Made by a program: the position numbers and the translations under genes. The notes below the pieces were generated by a model that saw only the letters and a program-made list of their open reading frames with translations, searched no databases and was not told the origin of the DNA. A DNA stretch of 64,000 nt from a virus: positions 1 to 64,000 of IMG/VR virus record IMGVR_UViG_3300046824_000031. One strand, written 5' to 3'. Positions 57,088 through 63,713 of this stretch are shown in pieces (the stretch's first letter is position 1; each line of letters opens with the position of its first letter).

Positions 57088-57865
57088 CGTCATCATCCTC
57101 GTCGTCATCCAGGAGATCGTCGTCCTCGTCCCCACCCATAGCGAGAGCTTCCAGGAACCCTGTCGCCAGTTTCAGGTGTCCGTGGCAGGCCGACAAGGCC
57201 GCTTGCTCCAGGGGCAGGACGGCACGTAGGGCCTGGAAGGACATCAGCATCCGAAAGGTAACAGCCGGTCCGATCATGGGATCTTCGGGCTTGTCGTAGC
57301 TGTCCTCGCAGACCGATTGAAGATCCTTGTCCAGCAGGGCTATCTGCTTGGCCGACGGCTTCGTGATGATGAACGTGGCGTCAAACCTATCGAGCAGAGC
57401 CGGATCGAGTGACCCATCGTAGGGCCAGCCGTTCATGGTCGCCACGTTCATCATGCCCCGCTCAGGCTTGAAGGTTCGACCGATATAACTAATCTCCCCG
57501 CCCCGCCCGTTGTCGAGGGCGCCGTGCAAGAAGATCTTCATCGGACCGGAGGCTTCGTTGATCTCGTCGTGGATCAACATCCCTCCGTTCTGGTACGCCA
57601 GATCGAGGGGGCCAGGCATCCAGTCGAACGACTTTTCCTTGGGCACATACATCCCGAAGATCTCAGGGGGGCTGCCTTCGGCGTGGTGCTGAACCTTATA
57701 GGCCAGCATCTTCAGCAGATCAGCGAGCAGGAAGGGGAAGGTGGTCTTGCCCACCCCTGGAGGGCCTGCGAGCAGGATGTTCCTCATCGTCAGCTTCAGT
57801 TTGCGAGCCTGGACGACAGCCTTGAACACATCCTGAAGATTTGCGGACTGAACTAATGCGGCCAT
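57074..57865 (-). CDS. MoxR-type AAA+ ATPase
   Basis: A 263-aa ATPase with SD GGGAGA before ATG 57865. Walker A is LLAGPPGVGKTT (34-41), Walker B GGMLIHDEIN (99-102), sensor 1 Asn in NVATMNGWPY (145), then SLDPALLDRFD with the Arg finger (160). These features place it in the MoxR/CobS/NorQ group. The C-terminus ends in an acidic run (DDDEDDDDDDE) whose codons overlap the start of the VWA gene. It should remodel or activate the VWA partner. Confidence 0.9.
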   Translation of the reverse strand: MAALVQSANLQDVFKAVVQARKLKLTMRNILLAGPPGVGKTTFPFLLADLLKMLAYKVQHHAEGSPPEIFGMYVPKEKSFDWMPGPLDLAYQNGGMLIHDEINEASGPMKIFLHGALDNGRGGEISYIGRTFKPERGMMNVATMNGWPYDGSLDPALLDRFDATFIITKPSAKQIALLDKDLQSVCEDSYDKPEDPMIGPAVTFRMLMSFQALRAVLPLEQAALSACHGHLKLATGFLEALAMGGDEDDDLLDDDEDDDDDDE

Positions 57866-58073
57866 GGATCTCTCCCATGTTCAACTGACCCATAGGGTCA
57901 GGTATGTAGATGCGACACTGACGACGACAGACCAAGGCTATAGGTCGATGACCCTCCCGATAGAGTGAACGCATCCTCCGACGCAGTGATGGCCTGTCTG
58001 CGGGAGGATACGTCCACACGTCGTACCCCTGCCGGAGTACGACATGAAAGTGGAGCGTTCCAAAGTCGTTCAT
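57720..58073 (-). CDS. Small hypothetical protein overlapping the ATPase gene
   Basis: A 117-aa frame from ATG 58073 with AAGGGAG just upstream, ten bases after the preceding gene. The first 65 residues look natural (TLHFHVVLRQGYDVWTYPPADRPSLRRRMRSLYREGH); the rest is read out of frame through the first 48 codons of the ATPase. Either the protein has a long tail, or only the first half matters. Function unknown. Confidence 0.45.
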   Translation of the reverse strand: MNDFGTLHFHVVLRQGYDVWTYPPADRPSLRRRMRSLYREGHRPIALVCRRQCRIYIPDPMGQLNMGEIHGRISSVRKSSGCVQGCRPGSQTEADDEEHPARRPSRGGQDHLPLPAR

Positions 58074-58082
58074 GTCTCCCTT

Positions 58083-58460
58083 CTATTGGACTCGAACGAA
58101 TTTGACCTTGCCCATCGCAGCGCGGGCATCGAACCGAATTTCGTTGAGTTCTTTGGTTCGTATGTCCTGCGCCATCGTCTCGATGTCTGGGAAAATTTTT
58201 GCCAGGTTTAGCACGTCTGTCCCGATGTTCTCGACGGCGTCGTTGATGCACCGGACCGAATTGTCTAGGCTTTCTAGGTCTGTGTTCCGAAGATCCTCAA
58301 GCCGATCCTCTAACCTTCCAAGCCGGTCATGTGTGGTCAGCAGCATCGAGTCGATACTGTCGAGTCGCTTGGCGAAGCCGTCCACTGCCGCAGCCAGGTC
58401 ATCGAGCGCCTCGATGATGACGCTCTTGATCTGCGCCGACTTCTCGTTCTTGGTCGTCAT
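58083..58460 (-). CDS. Coiled-coil protein
   Basis: A 125-aa protein that is helical throughout, with clear heptads: LDDLAAAVDGFAKRLDSIDSMLLTTHDRLGRLEDRLEDLRN and LESLDNSVRCINDAVENIG. It probably oligomerises. It is three genes upstream of the VWA protein in the same leftward transcript and has a promoter-like box before it. Function unknown. Confidence 0.65.
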   Translation of the reverse strand: MTTKNEKSAQIKSVIIEALDDLAAAVDGFAKRLDSIDSMLLTTHDRLGRLEDRLEDLRNTDLESLDNSVRCINDAVENIGTDVLNLAKIFPDIETMAQDIRTKELNEIRFDARAAMGKVKFVRVQ

Positions 58461-58474
58461 GATTCCTCCGAATC

Positions 58475-58494
58475 ACAGTGTCATTCTACACTGT
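58475..58494 (-). promoter_or_regulatory. Inverted repeat over a -10-like box
   Basis: ACAGTGT, six bases, ACACTGT. On the minus strand the centre contains TAGAAT (58488-58483), a good -10 match, 23 bases before the coiled-coil start. The palindrome overlapping a -10 suggests a repressor operator. The -35 is weak. Confidence 0.4.
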
Positions 58495-58495
58495 A

Positions 58496-58612
58496 CTAGA
58501 TGGTCCTGAACAGGTAGATGACCATCAGGATGGCGATGCCGATGGCGACTCCTCCGCAGAAGAACAGGAGTCCGATCATGAACGTATCGAGTCGGTCAAG
58601 GGGGTCAGTCAT
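58496..58612 (-). CDS. 38-aa single-span membrane protein
   Basis: A short gene from ATG 58612 with SD AAGGTGAGGA. It reads MTDPLDRLDTF then MIGLLFFCGGVAIGIAILMVIYLF and RTI. One transmembrane segment with a short acidic N-terminus. It overlaps the previous gene by eight bases. Confidence 0.6.
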   Translation of the reverse strand: MTDPLDRLDTFMIGLLFFCGGVAIGIAILMVIYLFRTI

Positions 58613-58976
58613 CGTTCCTCACCTTAGGCTGGAAGGCTCGGACCGAACACCACATGAGACCTCGATCCCGGCCGTTGAGGTTGACGATGAGCTTCGCATC
58701 TGGCTGGCGGGTCGGAGTCCTTTGATGTACCCAACCCTCAGCCCCGTCGTACTCGAAGCGGTCGAACCAGGAGCCGTCGTACATGAGGATGACGAGATCG
58801 TTTGGGATCTCCTGCGCCCCATAGCCGGAGTCGTAGTCGAAGTTCGCGAGCTTCCTGAACTGCTCCCAGGTTATGGCGTAGGTGCCATCGGCGCTGCCGA
58901 TCCAGGCAATATCCGTTGAGGGGGAGTAGCCACTCTCGATCACTAGGTCGGTGGTTTCCTTGAGAAAGTTCGTCAT
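58605..58976 (-). CDS. Hypothetical protein
   Basis: A 123-aa protein from ATG 58976 (GGAGGT upstream). The sequence TNFLKETTDLVIESGYSPSTDIAWIGSADGTYAITWEQFRKLANF looks folded and has no detectable catalytic motif; DYDSGYGAQEIPNDLVILMYDGSWFDRFEYDG is Asp/Tyr-rich. No family recognised. Confidence 0.6.
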   Translation of the reverse strand: MTNFLKETTDLVIESGYSPSTDIAWIGSADGTYAITWEQFRKLANFDYDSGYGAQEIPNDLVILMYDGSWFDRFEYDGAEGWVHQRTPTRQPDAKLIVNLNGRDRGLMWCSVRAFQPKVRNDD

Positions 58977-58977
58977 G

Positions 58978-59097
58978 TCAGCACCTCCAGAGATTTTCAA
59001 AGGCGTACGGCAGCCCCGAGAGAATCATGAACACGATGACCGAGGCAGCCACGACTCCCCAGACATGAAGCACGTCGAGCGGTCCTTTCGGTGTCAC
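58978..59097 (-). CDS. 39-aa single-span membrane protein
   Basis: A short gene from GTG 59097 with GGGAG eight bases upstream, overlapping the preceding gene by four bases. It has a hydrophobic segment (VWGVVAASVIVFMILSGLPY) and ends in FENLWRC. Function unknown. Confidence 0.5.
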   Translation of the reverse strand: MTPKGPLDVLHVWGVVAASVIVFMILSGLPYAFENLWRC

Positions 59098-59330
59098 CTT
59101 CCCCATCTCCCGAGCGTAGGTCGTCGCCAGTTGGGGCGCGTATCCCACCGAACAACGCTCTTGTCTCGATCACGGCGAGCCGTGAGTAGAATCTGTGCGA
59201 ACTCCTTTCGGGTGATCTTTCGGGGAGTCGAGCTATCCTCTTCCACCCGTACATGGGTGGCTTCAGGGTAGTACCGAAGAAATCGTCCGGTTAGTCCGAA
59301 GATGATGCTGTAGTAGATCACCAGTTCCAC
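59094..59330 (-). CDS. Small hypothetical protein
   Basis: A 78-aa protein from GTG 59330 (GGAG upstream). The N-terminus is hydrophobic (ELVIYYSIIFGLTGRFL), the rest basic (RKITRKEFAQILLTARRDRDKS). It could bind the membrane. It overlaps the genes on both sides. Confidence 0.5.
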   Translation of the reverse strand: MELVIYYSIIFGLTGRFLRYYPEATHVRVEEDSSTPRKITRKEFAQILLTARRDRDKSVVRWDTRPNWRRPTLGRWGR

Positions 59331-59410
59331 TCCGAGATTCTCCAGAGGACGTAGATGACGCTGAGCGCAGCGAGAAACAGCAGGAAGTCGGTCACGGTCT
59401 CTCGATCCAT
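59318..59410 (-). CDS. 30-aa single-span membrane protein
   Basis: A short gene from ATG 59410, overlapping the previous stop (TGATG), with GGGAGTGG upstream. It encodes MDRETVTDF then LLFLAALSVIYVLW and RISEWNW. It overlaps the next gene by 13 bases. Confidence 0.5.
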   Translation of the reverse strand: MDRETVTDFLLFLAALSVIYVLWRISEWNW

Positions 59411-59628
59411 CACAGCCACTCCCGTTTCACGTCGTACCCAAACTCCCTCGCCATCCTGATCATCTCGTTGACTCGGGCTCGGGTATGGATCCTGGAACTG
59501 GGGTTCGGGGAGCGAATAAACTCCCCGTTCTCCAGGCAGCCCTCCTCGACGGATCGATCCGAGTACACGCGATATGCGTAGATCTTTTTGACGTTGGTCA
59601 GATGCACACTGTACTGTCGGCTTCGCAT
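59410..59628 (-). CDS. Small basic hypothetical protein
   Basis: A 72-aa protein from ATG 59628 overlapping the previous stop (TAATG), SD GGAGA. Beta-like start (QYSVHLTNVKKIYAYRVYSD) followed by a basic helix (RARVNEMIRMAREFGYDVKREWL). No family recognised. Confidence 0.55.
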   Translation of the reverse strand: MRSRQYSVHLTNVKKIYAYRVYSDRSVEEGCLENGEFIRSPNPSSRIHTRARVNEMIRMAREFGYDVKREWL

Positions 59629-59822
59629 TACTCTGTCTCCTTCTCTCGCTTCACGGAGTTCTGCTGCCACTTGCAGCATCCGTAGCAGTAGTCACCGTGG
59701 CACATGTCACAGCAGATGCCCTGGTATTCGGTCAGGGTGACCTGGCACAACTGACAGAGCCGGGTCAGTGGGGGAGGAAGTCGCACGTCACTCTGGAAGT
59801 CGTCGTCGGTTCCTCGTACCAT
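59628..59822 (-). CDS. Cys-rich zinc-finger protein
   Basis: A 64-aa protein from ATG 59822 (GAGGAGA upstream; TGATG with the previous gene). It has CQLCQVTL, then CCDMCHGDYCYGCCKW, enough Cys for one or two zinc sites as in a RING- or treble-clef-like fold. Function unknown. Confidence 0.6.
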   Translation of the reverse strand: MVRGTDDDFQSDVRLPPPLTRLCQLCQVTLTEYQGICCDMCHGDYCYGCCKWQQNSVKREKETE

Positions 59823-60049
59823 CAGATCTCCTCGTCGCTCGTGTCCTGCGCGTCTTGGAACGCCTTGAGCAGAGCCTCTTTCTCCCTCCCTGTCTTGAGA
59901 TCCAGCCCCATATCTGCCGTACTTCGAGACTCCCGATAGGCGCGCTCTGCCTCCATCACCGCGCTCATATGGAGCCGGAAGTGATTCTGCATGGCTCGAA
60001 CATACGCTTCGACGGCGTTCAAGAGGTGCTGCTGTCGCTTTGTCGTCAT
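59822..60049 (-). CDS. Helical hypothetical protein
   Basis: A 75-aa all-helical protein (HLLNAVEAYVRAMQNHFRLHMSAVMEAERAYRE, TGREKEALLKAFQDAQDT). It probably forms a coiled coil. It overlaps both neighbours by one base. Confidence 0.55.
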   Translation of the reverse strand: MTTKRQQHLLNAVEAYVRAMQNHFRLHMSAVMEAERAYRESRSTADMGLDLKTGREKEALLKAFQDAQDTSDEEI

Positions 60050-60495
60050 CAGGAATTCTCCTCCCGGTTCTGCGTGAGATTACGAAGCTGTCGCAGTGCG
60101 GCCTGGGCGTGGGCGTAGACCTCAGGGATCGTCCACTCGTGACCCCCCTGTCCGCGACCATAGGTTCGGTCGATTTTCGTGTAGTCTCCCCAATGGGCGT
60201 AGTCCCAGCCGTACCAGTACCATCCGGCAGGCCAGATGTCCGTACCTCCTGGCGTGCCATAGGTCATGCCCCCGTGAACGTCGAGCATGCCGTCCATCTC
60301 CTCGTAGTTCAGGTGAGCCAGGAGATGATCGAGGGGCACACCGACATACGCCGTCAGGGAGGCGGCGCTCTCCACCACCAGAGCCCGAAGCGGGTTCTGC
60401 CCGTCGTCGTCCGTCGTCACCCAATCCAGGTAGACGAAGCCGATGTTGTCGTACTGTCGCTCGGGGATGCGGACCAGATCCTTCAGGCTGTTCAT
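60049..60495 (-). CDS. Hypothetical protein rich in Trp/Tyr/Gly
   Basis: A 148-aa protein. The first half has DNIGFVYLDWVTTDDDGQNPL and LTAYVGVPLDHLLAHLNYEEMDGMLD; the second half is Gly/Tyr/Trp-rich (GGMTYGTPGGTDIWPAGWYWYGWDYAHWGDYT), reminiscent of exposed binding loops. No family recognised. It may be a host-interaction protein. Confidence 0.55.
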   Translation of the reverse strand: MNSLKDLVRIPERQYDNIGFVYLDWVTTDDDGQNPLRALVVESAASLTAYVGVPLDHLLAHLNYEEMDGMLDVHGGMTYGTPGGTDIWPAGWYWYGWDYAHWGDYTKIDRTYGRGQGGHEWTIPEVYAHAQAALRQLRNLTQNREENS

Positions 60496-60496
60496 G

Positions 60497-60742
60497 TCAG
60501 TTCCCTTCGCTTTCCAGGTCCATGAGCATCTTCAGGGCGTCGCGCAGGTTCTCTTCGATCCAACTGAGTTGGAGTCGGAGGGTCTCGGCATCGTTCGCCA
60601 GTACGATCCTGTCGGCGTTCCTGGTCGCGTTGATGATGGCGCTGTGCCAGCCTATCGTTCTCTGCTGCGTGATCTTGGCCTGTATCAGGGCGTCGGTCAG
60701 CGTAGCTCGAAGCGTCTCGATCCTGGTCCTGTCGTCGGTCAT
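60497..60742 (-). CDS. Helical hypothetical protein
   Basis: An 81-aa helical protein (RIETLRATLTDALIQAKITQQRTIGWHSAII, AETLRLQLSWIEENLRDALKMLMDLESE). It overlaps the upstream gene by four bases. No family recognised. Confidence 0.55.
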   Translation of the reverse strand: MTDDRTRIETLRATLTDALIQAKITQQRTIGWHSAIINATRNADRIVLANDAETLRLQLSWIEENLRDALKMLMDLESEGN

Positions 60743-61293
60743 GAGACTTTCCTCCTGTTCATATCCCGTAGCGCCGCTGCGTATCCGTCTGAGAAGCCCT
60801 CGTCGTAATCTCCCTGCCGATCCTCCCCGTACCAGCCCTGGTCAAGCAGTTCCGCCCGCTGGCGCTGATAGTCTCTCTCCTGCCGGTAGTAGTCGGCCTC
60901 GTACGCTTCGGCCGAGTAGTCCACGCCGTCGTGGAACCGGTCGTCGTAGTACTCACCGCAGCATGAGCAGCCATAATCGTCCACGAACCGGTCGTCGTAG
61001 TCCAGGCCGGAGTCGTACCGCTCCTGGCGAACCTCGTCGTCCTCCTCATAGGCTCGCTCAAACGGCTCGGAGTAGGTCGCAGCCAGCCCTTCGAGGATGA
61101 ATCGCTTCCCGTCATGGCGTCGGAAGTGGGTCAGTGCCCGCTTCTGAAACTTCTTGTACGCGGGACTGGACGTGCGCCAGTCGTAGCCGCTGTACTCACG
61201 AGCGTCAGGCGTCCTGATGAACCGGCCCATCATCTTCTGACGGCTGCTCCGCGCGTGGTAGACGGTTCCGAACATCGGGCTGGGCTGCGACAT
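60739..61293 (-). CDS. Charged Tyr/Asp/Arg-rich protein
   Basis: A 184-aa protein from ATG 61293 with a strong SD (GAGGAGGA). The first half is basic (RSSRQKMMGRFIRTPDAREYSGYDWRTSSPAYKKFQKRALTHFRRHDG), the second is rich in Asp, Tyr and Arg with CSCCGEYYDDRF and QERDYQRQRAELLDQGWYGEDRQGDYDEGFSDGYAAAL. It looks partly disordered and is predicted to bind nucleic acid or protein. Function unknown. Confidence 0.6.
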   Translation of the reverse strand: MSQPSPMFGTVYHARSSRQKMMGRFIRTPDAREYSGYDWRTSSPAYKKFQKRALTHFRRHDGKRFILEGLAATYSEPFERAYEEDDEVRQERYDSGLDYDDRFVDDYGCSCCGEYYDDRFHDGVDYSAEAYEADYYRQERDYQRQRAELLDQGWYGEDRQGDYDEGFSDGYAAALRDMNRRKVS

Positions 61294-61311
61294 AGTTATC
61301 CTCCTCACGCC

Positions 61312-61383
61312 ACGACTCCAGAAGGGAGTCGTCCACCTTTTCGGTGTCAGAGCAGCGACGTAACTCCAGTTACGTCGCTGCTC
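61312..61383 (-). terminator. Two tandem hairpins between small genes
   Basis: An 8-bp stem at 61312-61332 (ACGACTCC/GGAGTCGT) and a perfect 15-bp stem at 61350-61383 (GAGCAGCGACGTAAC, loop TCCA). Both lie in the gap after the gene ending at 61392. No strong T-tract follows, so the hairpins may also protect mRNA ends. Confidence 0.55.
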
Positions 61384-61391
61384 CCGCACGA

Positions 61392-61619
61392 CTAGGAGAT
61401 GGTCCTCCAGGTGCTGCGAATCGGGGCGTCGTAGTCGCTGGTGCCCTGTATGAAGCCGGTGGTATTCGGGGCATGATACCCGTGCTTGGCTGTCGCCGTA
61501 ATGGGGCGAGACCGGCTCTTGACCCTGATCACAGGGTCGCCGGTGTTCTTGGGGCAGTCGGCATTCGGGCAGGGATCTGCCCCCCACTTCAGGGTCTTGC
61601 AGGATCGGCAGCGTCGCAT
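61392..61619 (-). CDS. Small zinc-ribbon protein
   Basis: A 75-aa protein from ATG 61619 (GAGAAGGA upstream). It opens with RRCRSCKTLKWGADPCPNADCP, a four-Cys ribbon-like cluster, followed by a basic segment (RVKSRSRPITATAKHGYH). Typical of small phage zinc proteins of unknown role. Confidence 0.6.
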   Translation of the reverse strand: MRRCRSCKTLKWGADPCPNADCPKNTGDPVIRVKSRSRPITATAKHGYHAPNTTGFIQGTSDYDAPIRSTWRTIS

Positions 61620-61653
61620 GCTGAAGTCCTTCTCGCCGTTCGGCGGTATGAGG

Positions 61654-61680
61654 GACAGGGGCGACAACGTCGCCCCTGTC
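61654..61680 (-). terminator. 12-bp perfect hairpin
   Basis: GACAGGGGCGAC, AAC, GTCGCCCCTGTC, in the gap between the 27-aa ORF and the zinc-ribbon gene. GC-rich stem, no T-tract. Confidence 0.5.
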
Positions 61681-61720
61681 AGAGCCAGGAGTCGCCATTC
61701 TGAGGGTGTCTGGGGGAGCG

Positions 61721-61804
61721 TTAGTCTCTGTTCCGCAGGTACAGGCCGAAGAGTCGGAGTCGCTCCAGCCAGCAGTACGAGCACAGGAGCCGCTTGCAGA
61801 ACAT
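61721..61804 (-). CDS. 27-aa Cys-containing peptide
   Basis: A short frame from ATG 61804, which overlaps the previous stop (TGATG), with AAGGTGG upstream. It contains CKRLLCSYCWLERLRLFG. Translation is plausible from coupling but unproven. Confidence 0.35.
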   Translation of the reverse strand: MFCKRLLCSYCWLERLRLFGLYLRNRD

Positions 61805-62610
61805 CAGGCCACCTTGCCCAGTCGCATAGCACGGTCAGCGCGCTTCTGCGCCCGTGCCGCTCGCTTCTCGTCGTCGGTCAGCCCCGAGTCGTTCTGCCGT
61901 GCGTTGGTCGTCGCCTCGGAGACAGGCGCGGGTGTCGGGACGGTGTGATGGGGGCAGGCAGACCGAGCGATGTTCCACTTGCAGGGCAGGCCGTCGCCCT
62001 TCGGCGCTCCGCACCGGGCCACGTCGGGCCGATCCTGGGCGACGCTCGTCGGCACCGGCAGGGGATCGGTCACCTGAGCGACGCTCCGAACCTTCTCCAG
62101 TTCAAGCTGAAGGAGTCGGATCTGCTCGTTCAGAGCCGTGATCCGTACGATGGCGCTCTGGAGGAGGGTGTCGAACTCATCCTCGATCTTGGAGCGAAGC
62201 TCCGCCTCAAACGTGTCCAGGGAGACGGTCGGCTCGCAGGGCGTCGGGGCAGGAGTCGTCACCAGAGCCGCCTTCGCCACGTTCTGGGCGTCGAGTAGCT
62301 TCCTGGTCGCGATCCTGACGGGGGCGTTCGCCTGTGCTGCCTTCTTGGCTGCCTGCTTAGCCTTGTCGTCCAGGCTTACGGGGAATCCGAGCATCTTGAC
62401 GCAGTTCGGGTGCGCCCACGTCCCATACTTCGAGACGTTGTAGGAGATGGCGTAGTGTCCGCCCTTGTCGCCCACGTCGTCGTGGCAGATCGCGCAGTTG
62501 TACGCACCGGCCTTCGCCGCGCCGTCCTGCCGAAAGAGAAGCTCCGCGCTGAAAAACGGGGCGAGAAGCTTTGCGATGTCGTCACGAGTGACCGGGGTGT
62601 TGTTCGCCAT
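61804..62610 (-). CDS. Zinc-finger and coiled-coil protein
   Basis: A 268-aa protein from ATG 62610 (AAAGGAAC upstream). Residues 35-75 include YNCAICHDDVGDKGGHYAISY and THPNC-like AHPNCVKM, a Cys/His set that likely binds zinc. Residues about 135-170 form a coiled coil (FEAELRSKIEDEFDTLLQSAIVRITALNEQIRLLQLELEKVRS). A second Cys/His group (ARCGAPKGDGLPCKW, ACPHH) follows, and a basic C-terminus (KRAARAQKRADRAMRLGKVA). It may be a DNA-binding regulator. A conserved element lies 56 bases upstream. Confidence 0.6.
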   Translation of the reverse strand: MANNTPVTRDDIAKLLAPFFSAELLFRQDGAAKAGAYNCAICHDDVGDKGGHYAISYNVSKYGTWAHPNCVKMLGFPVSLDDKAKQAAKKAAQANAPVRIATRKLLDAQNVAKAALVTTPAPTPCEPTVSLDTFEAELRSKIEDEFDTLLQSAIVRITALNEQIRLLQLELEKVRSVAQVTDPLPVPTSVAQDRPDVARCGAPKGDGLPCKWNIARSACPHHTVPTPAPVSEATTNARQNDSGLTDDEKRAARAQKRADRAMRLGKVA

Positions 62611-62665
62611 GATTCTGTGTTCCTTTGCCCGTTGGGGCAGGTCGTCGCGTGATGTCGTTCGTCTG

Positions 62666-62698
62666 CCGACGCCATAGGCCAGCCTGATTTGGCCTATC
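62666..62698 (-). promoter_or_regulatory. Conserved upstream regulatory element, copy 1
   Basis: A 33-bp element 56 bases before the 268-aa gene. It contains an 8-bp inverted repeat (ATAGGCCA/TGGCCTAT, 62674-62697), then GGCGTCGG in the direction of the gene. It aligns with 63631-63664, suggesting a shared promoter or operator. Confidence 0.55.
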
Positions 62699-62700
62699 CC

Positions 62701-62744
62701 CGCTCGGGCGGGGGACGGAGACGTACTCCCTTTTGGAGTACGTC
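62701..62744 (-). terminator. Hairpin after the 62-aa gene
   Basis: GACGTACTCC, five bases, GGAGTACGTC (62720-62744), a perfect 10-bp stem, preceded at about 62698-62713 by a small GC hairpin (CCCCGC/GCGGGG). It lies in the gap downstream of the gene ending at 62826. Confidence 0.55.
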
Positions 62745-62825
62745 GCCGTTCGCACGAATGGCAGTCAGGAAAAGCGCAGCCAGTCGATTTCAGCGCGCAG
62801 TCTCCAGTACGCAACGCGAAGTCGT

Positions 62826-63014
62826 TCAATCATTGGAGCATTCCCCCCGCGAGTCGCGCATCAACTCGATGATGGCGCCCAGTTCGGAGCGGAAATCGTT
62901 GGAGATGACCGGCTCTAGCGTTGCCATGAGGATGCGGGCGCGCTGGATAGCCTCGGTCAGCATCTCATGGGCGCTCTGCATGCGGATGGCGTCGGATGGG
63001 GCACGGTGGAACAT
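62826..63014 (-). CDS. Small helical protein
   Basis: A 62-aa protein with SD AAAGGAG. Helical: IRMQSAHEMLTEAIQRARILMATLEPVI and FRSELGAIIELMRDS. No family recognised. It has its own upstream and downstream hairpins, so it may be a single-gene unit. Confidence 0.55.
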   Translation of the reverse strand: MFHRAPSDAIRMQSAHEMLTEAIQRARILMATLEPVISNDFRSELGAIIELMRDSRGECSND

Positions 63015-63042
63015 GGGGTTTACTCCTTTTCAGGGTATGAGA

Positions 63043-63070
63043 ACGGCGCCCTTCAAGCGAAGGGCGCCGT
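63043..63070 (-). terminator. 12-bp perfect hairpin
   Basis: ACGGCGCCCTTC, AAGC, GAAGGGCGCCGT, located in the gap after the gene ending at 63108. GC-rich stem; followed leftward by TTCTCAT. Confidence 0.65.
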
Positions 63071-63107
63071 CGTGGCGACTGGAGGGAGGCAGGAGCGGCG
63101 AGAGCGC

Positions 63108-63587
63108 TTACCGCTTGACGAGATACCAGACACCCTTTTCGGTCGCGCTCGATGCAACGGTCAACTTGCCCGCGCTCTTGACGCCAAGATCGAGCGCGCG
63201 ATTGCGGGCGCTCTTGATCTGCGCGACTGGGCTCTTGACGCCATCAGCCGTCCGCTCGATCTTCAAGAATCCTGGCGCCTGCCCGTCGATCCATTCGATG
63301 ACGGGATACCACGGATTCGTGGTCGCGCGACTGGTAGGCGTCTTGACGGTCGCGGTCAAGGCGCCTGCGATGAATGTCAACTTGAAACTAGGAACGGTCA
63401 GGACGGCGGGAGCGGTCGGTACGGGAGCAACGGGCGCGGTCTTGACCGCGTTCTTCTTTACGGGCGGGACGGTCACGCCATGCTCCGCCGCCATCTCCGC
63501 GATGATCGGATCGCGCGCCACGGTCGCAGTCGCGGTATCAGTCGCGAGCAGCGCGGCAAGGGTAGCAGCCTTCGAGGTACGTGCCAT
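63108..63587 (-). CDS. Ala/Thr/Val-rich protein
   Basis: A 159-aa protein from ATG 63587 (AAAAGGACA upstream). Residues 1-30 are Ala/Thr-rich (KAATLAALLATDTATATVA), followed by a Pro/Val linker; residues about 75-159 look folded (FKLTFIAGALTATVKTPTSR, WYPVIEWIDGQAPGFLKIERTADGVK, VSSATEKGVWYLVKR). The last part resembles small nucleoid or DNA-binding domains, but this is weak. The conserved element at 63631-63664 lies upstream. Confidence 0.55.
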   Translation of the reverse strand: MARTSKAATLAALLATDTATATVARDPIIAEMAAEHGVTVPPVKKNAVKTAPVAPVPTAPAVLTVPSFKLTFIAGALTATVKTPTSRATTNPWYPVIEWIDGQAPGFLKIERTADGVKSPVAQIKSARNRALDLGVKSAGKLTVASSATEKGVWYLVKR

Positions 63588-63630
63588 GATCTGTTGTCCT
63601 TTTGGCGTCAATGCGCCAGTATGTTGTGAT

Positions 63631-63664
63631 CCTACGCCATGAGCCGGACTGAATTTGGCTCATC
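63631..63664 (-). promoter_or_regulatory. Conserved upstream regulatory element, copy 2
   Basis: A 34-bp element 44 bases before the 159-aa gene with inverted repeat ATGAGCC/GGCTCAT (63639-63663) and, on the coding side, GGCGTAGG. It aligns base for base with the element at 62666-62698 apart from a one-base gap and a handful of substitutions. Confidence 0.55.
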
Positions 63665-63680
63665 CTGTCGTATCAGGTAC

Positions 63681-63704
63681 GGCGCCATCCGATAGGATGG
63701 CGCC
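63681..63704 (-). terminator. 10-bp perfect hairpin
   Basis: GGCGCCATCC, GATA, GGATGGCGCC, just after the stop at 63714. A GC-rich stem with GATA loop. Confidence 0.6.
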
Positions 63705-63713
63705 ATCGCACGC

